From Evernia prunastri (lineage: Eukaryota > Ascomycota > Lecanoromycetes > Lecanorales > Parmeliaceae), in contig NKYR01000040.1 in the NCBI GenBank assembly GCA_003184365.1, forward strand, positions 186,001 through 250,000: DNA of 64,000 nt. The letters run 5' to 3'. How positions within the stretch are numbered: the first letter of the stretch is position 1; each line of letters begins with the position of its first letter. A program made the position numbers and the translations under genes. This document shows, in pieces, positions 22,074-32,555 of the stretch. The notes beneath the pieces were generated by a model, which saw nothing but the letters and a program-made list of their open reading frames with translations, ran no database searches and was not told the origin of the DNA.

Positions 22074-22850
22074 ATGGTTTCAGCCATTGCGCGGGTCTAC
22101 GATCTTCTACCTATACCGCTACCCGGCCTACCCTCGCTGTGCCTAACCGGCAGAATCATCGCACGGAAGCTGTTGTACGACGAAACATCGGCTTGCTCCT
22201 TAGCGATTGCAGTCGCCTTGTTCATGGGCCCAGACTTGTCATATTTCGATTAGCTCTTTCCAATCGCACCTCGATCTCCAATATTTGGCGCAAGATACAA
22301 CATGGGATCGTTGGAACACAGGCTACATGGGGATGGACACAAGTCAGGAGAGCTGGAACTCGAACATACACTAGGAATGTTGTCTGTGACGGTGGCATAT
22401 CTCATTGCATTGAACAATGCTTCATGGCTGGACTGGAGTCCTGGGAGCGGGGTAGGCCAACTTTGACACCACCTCAGGTCACCAGGTAGCTTCTGAGTGC
22501 TGAGGGGCCGATTGCAAAAACACAACAAAGTCTGGACTACATACACTTCGTCCGGATGTAACAATTCGAAAGGCCAAATTTTGGCCGCGGCTGTGGCTGA
22601 TAGATGTATCAGGCTGTTCCTACACTAACCATTACTAGGGGCCAATGACCATCTCTTACCGCGACGTTACGGTTTAGAGTTCCGCGGCCTCAAAACCCAA
22701 ATGTAGCCCCAACTGGTACCGTTGCTGGCCCTGGAACTAGGGTGGTGCCGACTGCCACTCCACCACAGGAGCTATCCCGGACAGGCAAAGAGTCATCCCT
22801 AACTGACACTATGTCCAGTGCCTACACCGTCAATAGCGGAAAAGGGTCTT
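22074..22850 (+). other. Possible multi-exon membrane protein gene
   Basis: Three plus-strand pieces read like one protein: MVSAIARVYDLLPIPLPGLP from 22074, a hydrophobic piece (HTLGMLSVTVAYLIALNNAS, about 22362-22420) and a Pro/Ser-rich tail (VAPTGTVAGPGTRVVPTA ... YTVNSGKGS, stop near 22852). A CTAAC...TTACTAG acceptor lies near 22640 and a GGTTTAG acceptor near 22677. I could not prove the joins. The layout (hydrophobic core, hydrophilic Ser/Thr tail) fits a small fungal membrane protein. Confidence 0.25.
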
Positions 22851-22852
22851 GA

Positions 22853-25408
22853 CGATCTTTCGGTCAGAAGTCAGCGTGGACCTATGGGCCATATGGCCCA
22901 GCGCCTTGACGAGCTCGGATGTGACGCACCTAAGCTTCGGCTGGCACCTCGAGGTCTACCGTGGTCTTGGATCTGCAAGTGGTTTCCTGTTTGGGTTTGG
23001 AGATCGGTTTGTACTTAACGGTGGCTTTTGGGGTGATCCTCTTGTCGCTCCTGGCAATTGCCTCTCATTCTTCTGTAGAGTCGGTGCCATGGTGTTGATC
23101 TGAAAGGAGGCTTGGTACGTTGACGATCCTATGATCTGATGCCAGTGTATGTGAGTGTCAAGCTTATCGGGTAATATTTTCTGCTTTGAGATGAATCTTT
23201 GCTTAAGCATTTTTTTATGAGAGGGAGATCAAAATGTTCGGACGGTTCCTGGACTTCATCTCTGCGTCTCCATGCGTTCTCTTGTTTGCACTCATCCTTA
23301 GTTCTTAGCCTTTCCATGTTACTTTTAGAGCCTAGTTTGCCTTTGAAACTTCATATCTGTAACGAAGAGGTTGCATAAAATGAAAGTTCGAAGTCACTCT
23401 ACATTTGGCGCACAATAAATGATAGCCAAAAAGGCGACAAGTTTAGCAGTGTGATCGCGCAGACATTGCTTGATTATTGTTTGAACGGTTCAAGAGGAAA
23501 GGAGCAGTCAGGGTGAGCTTTTCAGCCCAGTTGTGACAAGCAATAACACAGCATGGGATGGGTTCAAGCAGAATGCGAAATTCCAAACACATCATGAATC
23601 CAGGTAAGCGTCTTATCGGACAAGCATGTAATAAAATTGAGCACGTGGTCTACATACTAAGCATTGCCATGTAATCCTATCAACTTCCATATACCATGTA
23701 CGCAAGAGCCTACTTTATGTTCTTTATCTCGTTGTCCTTTCCAGATGTACATACTCAGATTTGACATTTTTCATTAAGCCGTTGACACTTGGTAGCGTTG
23801 TCGCTAGTATGCACCTCGCATGATCGTGCGCTAAGGTACTAAGTACTAAGTACTAATACTCAGCGTGCACGTGCCGTGGATGTCTAGTGCATGGACGATG
23901 GGGCAAAGCAAGTAGGCCAGTGATAGTTTGCAGATGCGGGATCTTCTCCTGTTCAGGGCTCCAATTATCGCGTAGTCAGAATTCATCACAAAATTCAATT
24001 TCCTTGTCTCAGGGTCGCGAGGGGCTATGATTGATGTGGAAAAGGTGGCGTAGCGTGGCTTGGCTTTGAAGCGCTTTTGAAACTTTGGAACTCCTGCATG
24101 AATGGATTGAATGATCATATGTCGTCTCCTGCGTCTGGAATCCTCCGGTAATTTCTTGATTTTTGAATCCTTCTCCTCGTCGCTCCGTATAGATCCCATC
24201 ATCCTATAATCCTACACACGGCTTGTCTGATTTCATGAACCAAGAAACAGGTCGCTCCAGTGAGACTGGGGGTTAGTCGGTCGCATGGCATAGTGTTACA
24301 TGGTAATATCGCTTAGCAAGCGATATTGCAGGCCCACATCGTGCTAAGCGATATTGCAGACATTCCATAGAGACGCGATATCCAGGAGAGCACTACTTAT
24401 ATGCGCTGCCCACGAGTGTTGGACTCCTCATTCGATTCCATCTCTTTCAGAGCCATAGCATTCTTTTCCCGCCCGCCCACACCTGTATATAGCTTCATTT
24501 TACTCCAGGTTTAGCTGAACAAGCATTGGGAGTTTTCCTAGCACTGGGGGATCTACATATGCCTCTTCAGGTAGCTAGCCCCGGTGTTGGGACCCCGCAA
24601 CACATTTGCACACGATTCCAGCTGTTTTTGGTGTCTCTACATGATGATAGGCGAAGACTAAAGCCGAAACAATTGCCGTCGAACCTTAGGTCCGACGGAC
24701 CGGAAGGTACACTATTCGCCACAGTGGCATTGAACACCAGCCGTTCACATAGCATGGTGATTGCCTTTGAAAGTCATAGTATTCGTTGCTACCTGCCTGC
24801 ACTTGTATAGCCTCATTTCGGCTCCCTGACTAGGTTTCACAAGCATGGGGGGTTTCTTGGCACTGTGGGGGTGGGGGGGGACGCGGTCTCCATATCCCTC
24901 TTCAGGTAGCTAGCCCCCGTGTTGAGATCTTGCAACAACGTCTACAGGACTCTAGCTGTTTGAAGACTGTATATGATGATATGTGCACGCTAATAGATGA
25001 TGCTCGCTCCGTGTTTCCTCCTCCCATTTGTTTCTTCTCTTGAATTGAAAATCTTTTTCTGAGGACTGGGACCATGGTACGAGTCTGGACTAGTAGAAGT
25101 TTGGTGATAAGCTCTCGGTGTATTATGCGTGGCCTATGCTTGTTCCAGTATTCCGGAGATTTTCAAGTACAGCTCCGGACTCATCGCCGAGGTATCCACC
25201 TCCTCTGTCTATCTGAAAAAGCATCTCTCTATTTCCGTTCATGGAAGATCTTCTTCTTGCTGCGAGTTTCCTTCAGCACTTCAATATGTGCAGAACCATT
25301 TTCAATGCTCTTCAGTTGCCCAACTTCTTTACATGTTTTCTTCAACATCCTTCTCTTCATATCTAGCACATCGAGTCCAAGGCGTCTAACTAGCATCTGT
25401 ATTAAAGA
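22853..25408. other. Spacer with an imperfect tandem duplication
   Basis: No supported gene. Short frames near 22956-23210 and 23846-24202 (minus) have no motif. The interval carries ACTAAGT repeats near 23838, a duplicated GCGATATTGCAG (about 24320 and 24349) beside CGCTTAGCAAGCG, and the larger duplication at 24451-25000 listed separately. Confidence 0.5.
24451..25000 (+). repeat. Imperfect tandem duplication, period about 320-335 bp
   Basis: Two diverged copies, about 24451-24670 and 24772-25000, share blocks in the same order: CATAG(C/T)ATTC, CCTG(C/T)A(C)..TTGTATA.., CAAGCAT(T)GGG, GCACTG(T)GGGG, CTCTTCAGGTAGCTAGCCCC, GTGTTG(G/A)GA and CTGTTT..ATGATGATA. The offset is 320 bases at the AAGCAT block and about 335 at the GTAGCTAGCC block, so indels have accumulated. 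Confidence 0.7.
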
Positions 25409-26993
25409 ATGATATTCCCTTTCCCCCGATCGCAGGCGCCTCTTAGCCTGCTCGCCTTCCTCGCGCTTGCCCTTCAATACTTGCAAGAGTAGCCATTGAG
25501 CCTTTTTCATCACAGCAATTTACCACAAGCTTCAAACCCTACCTCGGAACACAACCAGGAGGCTGCAACAGAAATGCTCCAAATGGAGCGTCGGTGATGA
25601 ACCACGTCCTTGACTCCTTGGGTGGAGCCAACGCGATTGCACAGACCGTGGTCCAGGATCTTCCGAGCTATCCAACCCAGACGTATGTCCGAGGATGGCT
25701 CTTTCTCTTCTTTGGCATCACATTTCTTTCAGATCACCAGATCAATCCTGATCCGGGGCAAAACAACGAAAACGCGTACGACGACATCCTGCGTAGGGCT
25801 ACAATGAACCTCGTTTATTAAAGGTACTTGTTACTGATGAAATCTCAGAAAGATTCACCGCCGTTAGCCAAGTCTTTGTTAGCCCAAATCCAAAGTATCC
25901 GAAGCCCCGTTACAGGTGCTTGGAGGACTATGCTACCTACTATGAGCATGATGTCGGTACCGATGGCAAAGAGAACAAATCAGCGCCATGGATTGCGCAG
26001 ACGTTGAACGTGACGAGTAAGCCCGAGACACTCGATTCGTCCGTTTGCATGGAACGTTCACAGCTGATAGCTATCATTTGACAGTGTCCAACGATCAATA
26101 TTATCCTGGCATGATGTATGTAAACAATTTTCTCGACGGATCCTCCGCCTGGTATCCAGGCCAGGCCAACAACCCATCAGGGGGCGTTTGTGGACAGCTC
26201 AACCTCGGTTCCAATCGCTTCGTGCTGCAATTCGTGAACGGCCACGTCGAGATGGATGCAGCAGCAATGAATGCTCTCTATGGCATAACAGCATGTCCTC
26301 CTAGCTTCAATTCGGATCTTCTGCTGGACCTGGGTACGCCGGCAGCGAATGGTGGCATCCCGGAGATTGAAAAGTTCCTAGCAGCTTCGGATCTAGATCT
26401 GCACGAAGCTCTGCACCTTGTGTCTCTTGGAGGTAAGACGTGCCGTTGTAGTAGAGCGCAGGCAACCGCTTCTGGAGATATGCTGACAGGGATCCGCCGT
26501 AGTCATTACCGATGTCGATGCTATATATCCACCCGATGGTGACTGGACGAGTCGAGCGTGGCCGCAATGGTACTTCGATCCTTCATTGAATGAGAGGTCA
26601 TATGGTTTTCTCCGCACCGCCTATCTCGGCCTTGCCTTCCCCTACTGGGCTCTTCAGAACGCCGACAACTACAGGATGTTCGCCGGTTGTATGTACTTCA
26701 CCGAGTTGGAATGTCTCGGCGTTTTCCAGTCCTACATTCAGACGAAGCGTGATCTTCCCTTTCACACGTCTCTGTCTCATAAGGCTATCAAAAAGATCAG
26801 GGCTGGGAATTTCGACCTCACGAAGGATCTGCCGATGGACCTTGATCTGGAGCAGGGCCCAGAAGGGCGGTCTAGGTTAGAAGATGACGATGAGAATGTA
26901 GATTTTGGGCCCTTTTCTAATCCGCTTGGAGATACTGAAATGCATATGGGCCGCTTCAGAGACACTGACGTTCCGTCGGCAATGTTTGCTTAG
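25409..26993 (+). CDS. M35-like (aspzincin) zinc metallopeptidase, 5' end unclear
   Basis: The zinc-binding helix DLHEALHLVSLGG gives an HExxH motif at about 26399-26430. After an intron (26433-26502, GTAAGA...CGTAG) the frame continues with ITDVDAIYP, matching the third-ligand Asp block of aspzincins, and NADNYRMFAG, a block typical of the family end. Two further introns keep frame: GTAGGG (25794) to CTCAG (about 25848), giving DDILQRFTAVSQVF, and GTAAGC (26014) to TTGACAG (about 26084), giving NVTMSNDQYYPGMM. The stop is at 26991-26993. An ATG at 25409 starts a good signal peptide (MIFPFPRSQAPLSLLAFLAL) but stops after 27 codons, one base out of frame with the following CNRNAPNGASVMNHVLD block. 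The family members are secreted endopeptidases. The 5' frame problem may mean a missed exon or early decay. Confidence 0.6.
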
Positions 26994-27498
26994 GTGGTCG
27001 TCGTCTTCTTGTGTACAACAAATTCAGTCAACGTTGCTCAACGAGTCTAGTCGAGTTGCCGCTTTTAGCAAACATGGGGCAAAACTTCGGTCGCCGATAA
27101 TTTTTCTCCAACCACCATGCCATTCCTCATCCTCTTCTAATCTCCATTTACAAAATATATCCCTTCTCTCCCATATATTTCAATGTGAGTCTCATTCGTC
27201 GAAAGAAAACGAAAAGCACGTATAGAAAAGATAATGACACTATCTCTGTAGTCCGCTGGCCGAAACAGCTTTTCTCATCCTCCTTGCTACGAATCGCGCT
27301 TGTCACTACAACATTAAAAGCAGCAAGTCAGACTCATCTCAACCTTATCTATCTTACCCGGTACTCAGGTACAATTCCGTACAAATATATTTTATATGAG
27401 ATTTCTAAGATGTGAGTCTGCCACTTAACGGAGCTCCTCGTTGGATGCCATATTCAATCGACACATCTTTCATTTCCCAGACAACTCACGACTATTAA
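26994..27498. other. Spacer/promoter upstream of the p-aminobenzoate synthase gene
   Basis: AT-rich with CT-rich runs (CTCCAACCACC..., TCTTCTAATCTCC) and no plausible frame. It should contain the pabAB promoter and 5' UTR. I see no clear TATA box at a fixed distance. Confidence 0.4.
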
Positions 27499-30282
27499 AT
27501 GCCTCACGCCACTACCCACCGTGTCCTCTTCATCGACGCCTACGACTCATTCACCAACAATATAATCGCCCTCCTTGAAACAAGTCTCCACGTTCAAATC
27601 ACAACCATCAAAATCGATGAACCAATTTCCAACTTTGCAAATTTCTTGAAACCCTTTTCCGCTGTGGTGGCGGGACCTGGTCCCGGCGATCCGAGGAACT
27701 CCAAAGACGTGGGCTGGATCCGGGAGTTGTGGCAGCTCGATTGGCAGGATGTGTTGCCGATCTTGGGCATCTGTCTCGGCTTTCAGAGTCTTGTGTTGGC
27801 TTTTGGGGGAACGGTCGATAGGCTAGAGGAGCCGAGACATGGGATTGTAAGGAGGGTGAGAGGGCTGGGTGAAGGAATCTTTCGCGATGTGGAGGATGTG
27901 GAGACGGTGCAGTATCACTCTCTTCATGCTTCTATAGGACTGGAGCGCAAAAGCAAATGGACGGGGTCCTACGATCCACGAACACTATCTATCAAATGTT
28001 CGGATCTGAGACCCTTGGCTTGGGACTACGAAATGGACAATACCGAAGAACGCAAGGAGGAAGCCGCATCCCCAAATCTGCGACGGGTCTTGATGGCTGT
28101 AGAGCATAGATCGAAGCCTTTCTTTGGGATACAGTTCCACGCAGAATCGATTTGCTCTAACGAGAATGCTCGAAAGGTCATTGAAAGGTGGTGGTATTTT
28201 GCAAAGAAATGGAGGAGACCATGTCGTGGCACTGGATCTTTTCTGAACCCATCAAGGTCCTTGGAAGCAGAGCTCGAAACTTTTCACATTGACTCGAAGG
28301 ATGAGAACCCGCTACCAAAACGTCAAAGGGTTGTTAATGACCCAATGACTCCTTCGCTACCAATTGATAGGAGCCGCGAAGGAGTAAACCAAATTCCAAA
28401 TCTCAGGGAAGATCTTGCCGTCTTTCGTCCTGACAGTCACAGTAGCAAATGCAAAGTCCAGGTTGAGACACGAGTGATGGATGTGAACGATGTCACTGTC
28501 CCCTCCATGTGTGAGACTCTCGGCTTGACGGACGGAGAAACAATCGTCTTAGACTCCGAAATGCACAAAAGGCATGAAGTGGGAGAATACAGCATCATCG
28601 GCATTGTATCCACAAACTCGGTGCATCTTGAATATAAGGTTGGCACTCGGGAAGTCCATCGAACTCAGAGTGGACAGTGCGAGGTGATAGATCTTCCATC
28701 CTACGGAGGGACGATTTTGTCGTACTTGAAGTCTTTCATGGGTCAATACAAGGTTGAAAACCCTGGTACGCGGGTCCCCTTTTGGGGCGGTCTCGTGGGG
28801 TTCATCAGCTACGAAACATGTCTTGAGACCATTGGCATCACCGATCCGCAGCCCCGTACCGAAAAAAACCGTCGCAGGCCAGACTTGAGTTTCGTCTTCG
28901 TTGAGCGAAGCATCGTAATCGATCATTCCCACCAAAAGATCCACATCCAATCCATCAAGCCCGACGATCAAGACTGGCTCGACAGGACCACCTCACGACT
29001 AAAGTCCATAAAATCCACAGCTCCAACATCCACGACCCTTAGTCCCCCGTCTTTCAACCCTCGAATGTCACTCCCCGACGCAACATCCTACCAGTCCAAA
29101 GTCCGCACCTGCCAATCCGCCATCCGAGCCGGCGACTCCTACGAACTCTGCCTGACCACCCAAGCCAGCATCCACACCCCGACCCCTCTTTCAGCCTGGC
29201 CACTCTACCGCCGCCTCCGCTCCCTCAACCCGGCTCCTTTCTCCGCCTACGTGCGCCTCGGAGCACTAACCCTCCTGTCCAGCTCCCCCGAGCGCTTCCT
29301 GCGCTGGTCGCGACCCACCAACCCCAACGCGTCCAGCACGCACTCGGCCGACGCATTCGCCCGCCAAGAGAAGACCATCGCTTGTCAATTCCGGCCGATC
29401 AAGGGCACCGTGAAGCGGCAACCCGACCCCAACCTCCCACCACTCACCCTCGCTGAAGCGACCGCTCTGCTCGCCACGCCCAAAGAGCGTGCGGAGAACC
29501 TCATGATCGTCGACCTGATCCGCCACGATCTACACGGCGTCGTCGGGTCTGGAAGGGTGCAGGTGCCGAAACTGATGGTCGTGGAGGAATACGCCACGCT
29601 CTTCCAGCTCGTCAGCGTCGTCGAGGGGAGTCTTCTCGTTGTCGAAGATGGAGACGGAGACGGAGAGGGAGGCGGAACCACCAGCCCCAACAACAATGAC
29701 CCCCTCCTCTCCGCAAACAATACCGCCAATCACCCAAGCCCCGGGACCACCATCCACGGCAGCGCCCCAGCCCGCCGCAAAACAGGCATCGACATCCTCG
29801 CCGCCTCCCTCCCGCCCGGCAGCATGACCGGCGCCCCGAAACTCCGCTCCTGCCACATCCTCCGCGAGCTCGAACAGCGCCCGCGCGGCGCCTACTCGGG
29901 CGTGCTCGGCTACATGGACGTCGGCGGCGGCGGGGATTTCTCCGTCGTCATACGCAGCGCTGTCCGATGGGATCGTGGTGTCTGTCGAACACGCGAGGCG
30001 AGTGGAGGGGAATGCGGTCTAGATGGAGACGGGGATGCGGGCGATGAAGAGCCTGTAGACGGCGAAGAAGAAGAAGAAGAAGAGGATGAAGAGTGGACCA
30101 TCGGCGCAGGCGGCGCGGTGACTAGTCTCAGCACCGAGGAGGGCGAGTGGGAGGAGATGCTCGTGAAGCTGAAGAGCACGTTGAGGCTTTTCGAGGGGGG
30201 TGGGTGGTGTGAGGGGGTTAGGGGCAACGGCGAGGGGGAGGTGGAGGATGTAGGGGGAGTGGGGGAGCGAGTAAATGACTGA
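27499..30282 (+). CDS. Para-aminobenzoate synthase (aminodeoxychorismate synthase), PabA-PabB fusion
   Basis: An intronless frame of 927 codons. The N-terminal glutamine amidotransferase domain (about 1-225) has AGPGPGDPR, the nucleophile elbow GICLGFQ (Cys92) and the His-Glu pair in GIQFHAES (about residues 212-219). The chorismate-binding domain (about 340-860) has RPIKGTVKRQPD, the ENLMIVDLIRHDL block, LPPGSMTGAPK and AYSGVLGYMD. The enzyme makes 4-amino-4-deoxychorismate from chorismate and glutamine, the first step of the p-aminobenzoate branch of folate synthesis, in the cytosol. A poorly conserved insert rich in Gly, Asp and Asn (about residues 714-756) lies before the LPPGSMTG motif, and an acidic run of about ten Glu/Asp lies near residue 858. 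Fungal fusions of this kind (yeast Abz1) are about 790 residues, so these insertions explain the extra length. Confidence 0.95.
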   Translation: MPHATTHRVLFIDAYDSFTNNIIALLETSLHVQITTIKIDEPISNFANFLKPFSAVVAGPGPGDPRNSKDVGWIRELWQLDWQDVLPILGICLGFQSLVLAFGGTVDRLEEPRHGIVRRVRGLGEGIFRDVEDVETVQYHSLHASIGLERKSKWTGSYDPRTLSIKCSDLRPLAWDYEMDNTEERKEEAASPNLRRVLMAVEHRSKPFFGIQFHAESICSNENARKVIERWWYFAKKWRRPCRGTGSFLNPSRSLEAELETFHIDSKDENPLPKRQRVVNDPMTPSLPIDRSREGVNQIPNLREDLAVFRPDSHSSKCKVQVETRVMDVNDVTVPSMCETLGLTDGETIVLDSEMHKRHEVGEYSIIGIVSTNSVHLEYKVGTREVHRTQSGQCEVIDLPSYGGTILSYLKSFMGQYKVENPGTRVPFWGGLVGFISYETCLETIGITDPQPRTEKNRRRPDLSFVFVERSIVIDHSHQKIHIQSIKPDDQDWLDRTTSRLKSIKSTAPTSTTLSPPSFNPRMSLPDATSYQSKVRTCQSAIRAGDSYELCLTTQASIHTPTPLSAWPLYRRLRSLNPAPFSAYVRLGALTLLSSSPERFLRWSRPTNPNASSTHSADAFARQEKTIACQFRPIKGTVKRQPDPNLPPLTLAEATALLATPKERAENLMIVDLIRHDLHGVVGSGRVQVPKLMVVEEYATLFQLVSVVEGSLLVVEDGDGDGEGGGTTSPNNNDPLLSANNTANHPSPGTTIHGSAPARRKTGIDILAASLPPGSMTGAPKLRSCHILRELEQRPRGAYSGVLGYMDVGGGGDFSVVIRSAVRWDRGVCRTREASGGECGLDGDGDAGDEEPVDGEEEEEEEDEEWTIGAGGAVTSLSTEEGEWEEMLVKLKSTLRLFEGGGWCEGVRGNGEGEVEDVGGVGERVND

Positions 30283-30925
30283 GTTTGCTGAGAAGAGCTC
30301 GTTTTGTTCGTGTGTTCTATCCATCTTGGCATTTCTGGAATTTTTTGGACTTTTTGGACATTGCAGATTCAGGAAGGAGGTTCCTCACACTGGCATTTTT
30401 GGCTATTTTTTTCTCTTTGGCATCTCTGCCGGCCCTTCAACAATTGGGTACTGTGGATATGGTGGGGACGGTTCTGCCGAAGCGGAATCGGAAGTGGGAT
30501 TGGAGGCATTTAACATGTAGGATATGTTGTAAACAGCAGGGTACGGGAGGTCCGTCTTTTTTCGGAGCCGGTGGGGGGCATTTTTCAACAAGAGGGTCGC
30601 GTGGCGTGGCGTGGGATCGAGTCGGTGTGGGAAGCGTTCAACATACTCTAGAGCGAGGACACATTGTTTCACAGGAGGATAGAGGGGGATTTTGTGGTGT
30701 AGAGGTGTGGACATATATAGAATATATCAAGGTGTCACACTAGAGTATGATTGTGGTTTTGGACGTCTCAGATCACGTTCGATTCCCGAAGCGATATGCA
30801 TTTCTTCATAGACAGGAGCGGCTATAAGCCTGTGGGGCACATCAAGCGCACACACATCCTATCCATAGCTCCTCATATCATCAGACCACGTCGATTCGAC
30901 GGTTGTTCCACCCACGCAACACTCC

Positions 30926-32555
30926 CTATTGCCGCCCTTCATGTCCCAATTCATACGGACCTTCAGAGTATGGTACATTCAGCGAAGCTCCCATCATGCC
31001 CTGCTGCCCACTCCCCATCGGCCAGCGCTGCGGTGGCTGCTGCACACCACGAGTGATCCTGCCGTCTATCTCCGCAGCGCTCGGACTTCCACCCGGCACC
31101 ATCTGGTGTTCAATGCCATGCCCGCCGGCTGGTATGCCGGGATTCCCCATCGTCCCGTCCACTTCTGTAGGTACGCCATGTGTTGCGCTGGCGGGGACGC
31201 CCGGGTTCCCCATGGTTCCATCCACTTCTGTAACCATGGGAGAGAGAGGTGCTTTGTAATAGTTTTGCATATGCTCTGGCTCGGTTGGCCGTGAGGAAAG
31301 GAGGCTCGCATTTGCTGTGCTGAAGCGTGGATCGTTTGCGCCGGTTGACTGGGGCGAGACGGCTGAAGCTGGTGGAGGGAAGTACGGCTGGGCTTGTTGA
31401 TGGGGCTCAGGGTATTGTGTATACTGCTGTTCTTGCTGGGGGACAGACTGGTAGCCATCGAAAGCTTTTGGTGGTGGTGATTGTGCCTCTTGTCGCATGG
31501 GAGGTGGGAAGTATGTAGGCGGACGTGAAGCGGCGGCGGCTCTTCTGCGCCTGCGGGCGCGGACGCAGCAGAATGCAACGAGTCCAATTATCGAAACGCC
31601 AATGACAGCGGCACCAGCTGCGATACCGTCGATTGCGCCTTGGGCAAGCCCGCTGTGAGGAGGATTGTAGGATGGAGTTGAGCTTGAACCTGAGCTTGAT
31701 TGTGGGGTTATGCCTGTCACTGAGACTGAGCCTGAACCTGAGCCTGTGGCGCTGTTGGTAGGGTTGTCTACGAAAGGGTCGAGAGAGGCTGAGGCGGTGA
31801 AACCGAAAGGGTTTCTAGTAGCATCGGGTGCAAGGGTGCTGCCAATCGCTGTTATGTAGAAGTCATTCAGGAACTCGACGTCCTGAATGGGCAAGGATGT
31901 AGTCATGCAGTCAAACAGGGTGGTATCGCCAGCGAAGGCATAGGTGCCGCAGAAAGGTTCGAGCGCATCACTGGAGGAATTCTCAGTCAGCAAAGCTAGA
32001 GAAACAAAGACAAGTGACGGAGGCCTGGGGCACACCATTTTCTTATCGCCGCATCTTGTTGGCACAGTTGGCCACATTCATCTTGGTAGTTGAGGCAGGT
32101 GGTATAGAGCGCTGAGCAGATCCCCGTGGTAGCTGTACAGCAGCCCATTGCTTCACCCGAATTGACGCAGGTCAAGCCTTTGCTGCACGAGAGAGGGTCA
32201 TCTGCGCAGGGGGTTAGGGAGCAATTTCCAGTGGGATAATTGACTGTAGACCGGGAAAAAGCCACCGTAGTCAGGTTGTCTCTTGATAGTGGCCGCTGCA
32301 TCGCCAGTGTAAAATTGACTCACCATAGAGGCTATTGACGAACCCGCACCAATTCGCTGGCGGGGGGTATTGCACATTCTCTCTTTTTCGAAGCTCTCGC
32401 GGTATCCCACTCAGGCCTGGAGCTTCGGTTGGTCGCGGCGAGACGCCTGCTATAGCCATCAGGCCTATCGGTGTAGGCATGGGTCCTAGCCACGGCATAG
32501 CGATGACTATTCGGGAGAGCAGCGACGCGTAGAAGATTGCCCTGATCGATGCCAT
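30926..32555 (-). CDS. Secreted/single-pass membrane protein with a Cys-rich ectodomain and Pro/Gln-rich cytoplasmic tail
   Basis: Three exons join in frame: 32555-32324, 32243-32036 and 31970-30926 (introns of 80 and 65 bases, both GT-AG), giving 494 residues. A signal peptide (MASIRAIFYASLLSRIVIAM) is followed by a Cys-rich ectodomain with about 12 cysteines (CSLTPCADDPLSCSKGLTC, then GCCTATTGICSALYTTC), a Ser/Gly-rich stalk, one transmembrane helix (GAAVIGVSIIGLVAFCC) with a basic stop-transfer ARRRRR, and a tail rich in Pro, Gln and Tyr. The tail contains the unit TEVDGTMGNPG(V/I)PA twice. The layout matches fungal wall-sensor or mid-length signalling-type membrane proteins, but the partner and role are unknown. 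It converges on the pabAB gene with about 640 bases between stops. Confidence 0.75.

Noticed and set aside
29266..30332. Minus-strand frames of 86-140 codons opposite the 3' half of pabAB
   Set aside because: They are shadows of the GC-rich chorismate-binding coding sequence.
30770..30800. GTTCGATTCCCGA resembling a tRNA B box
   Set aside because: No matching A box, acceptor stem or cloverleaf arms could be found around it.
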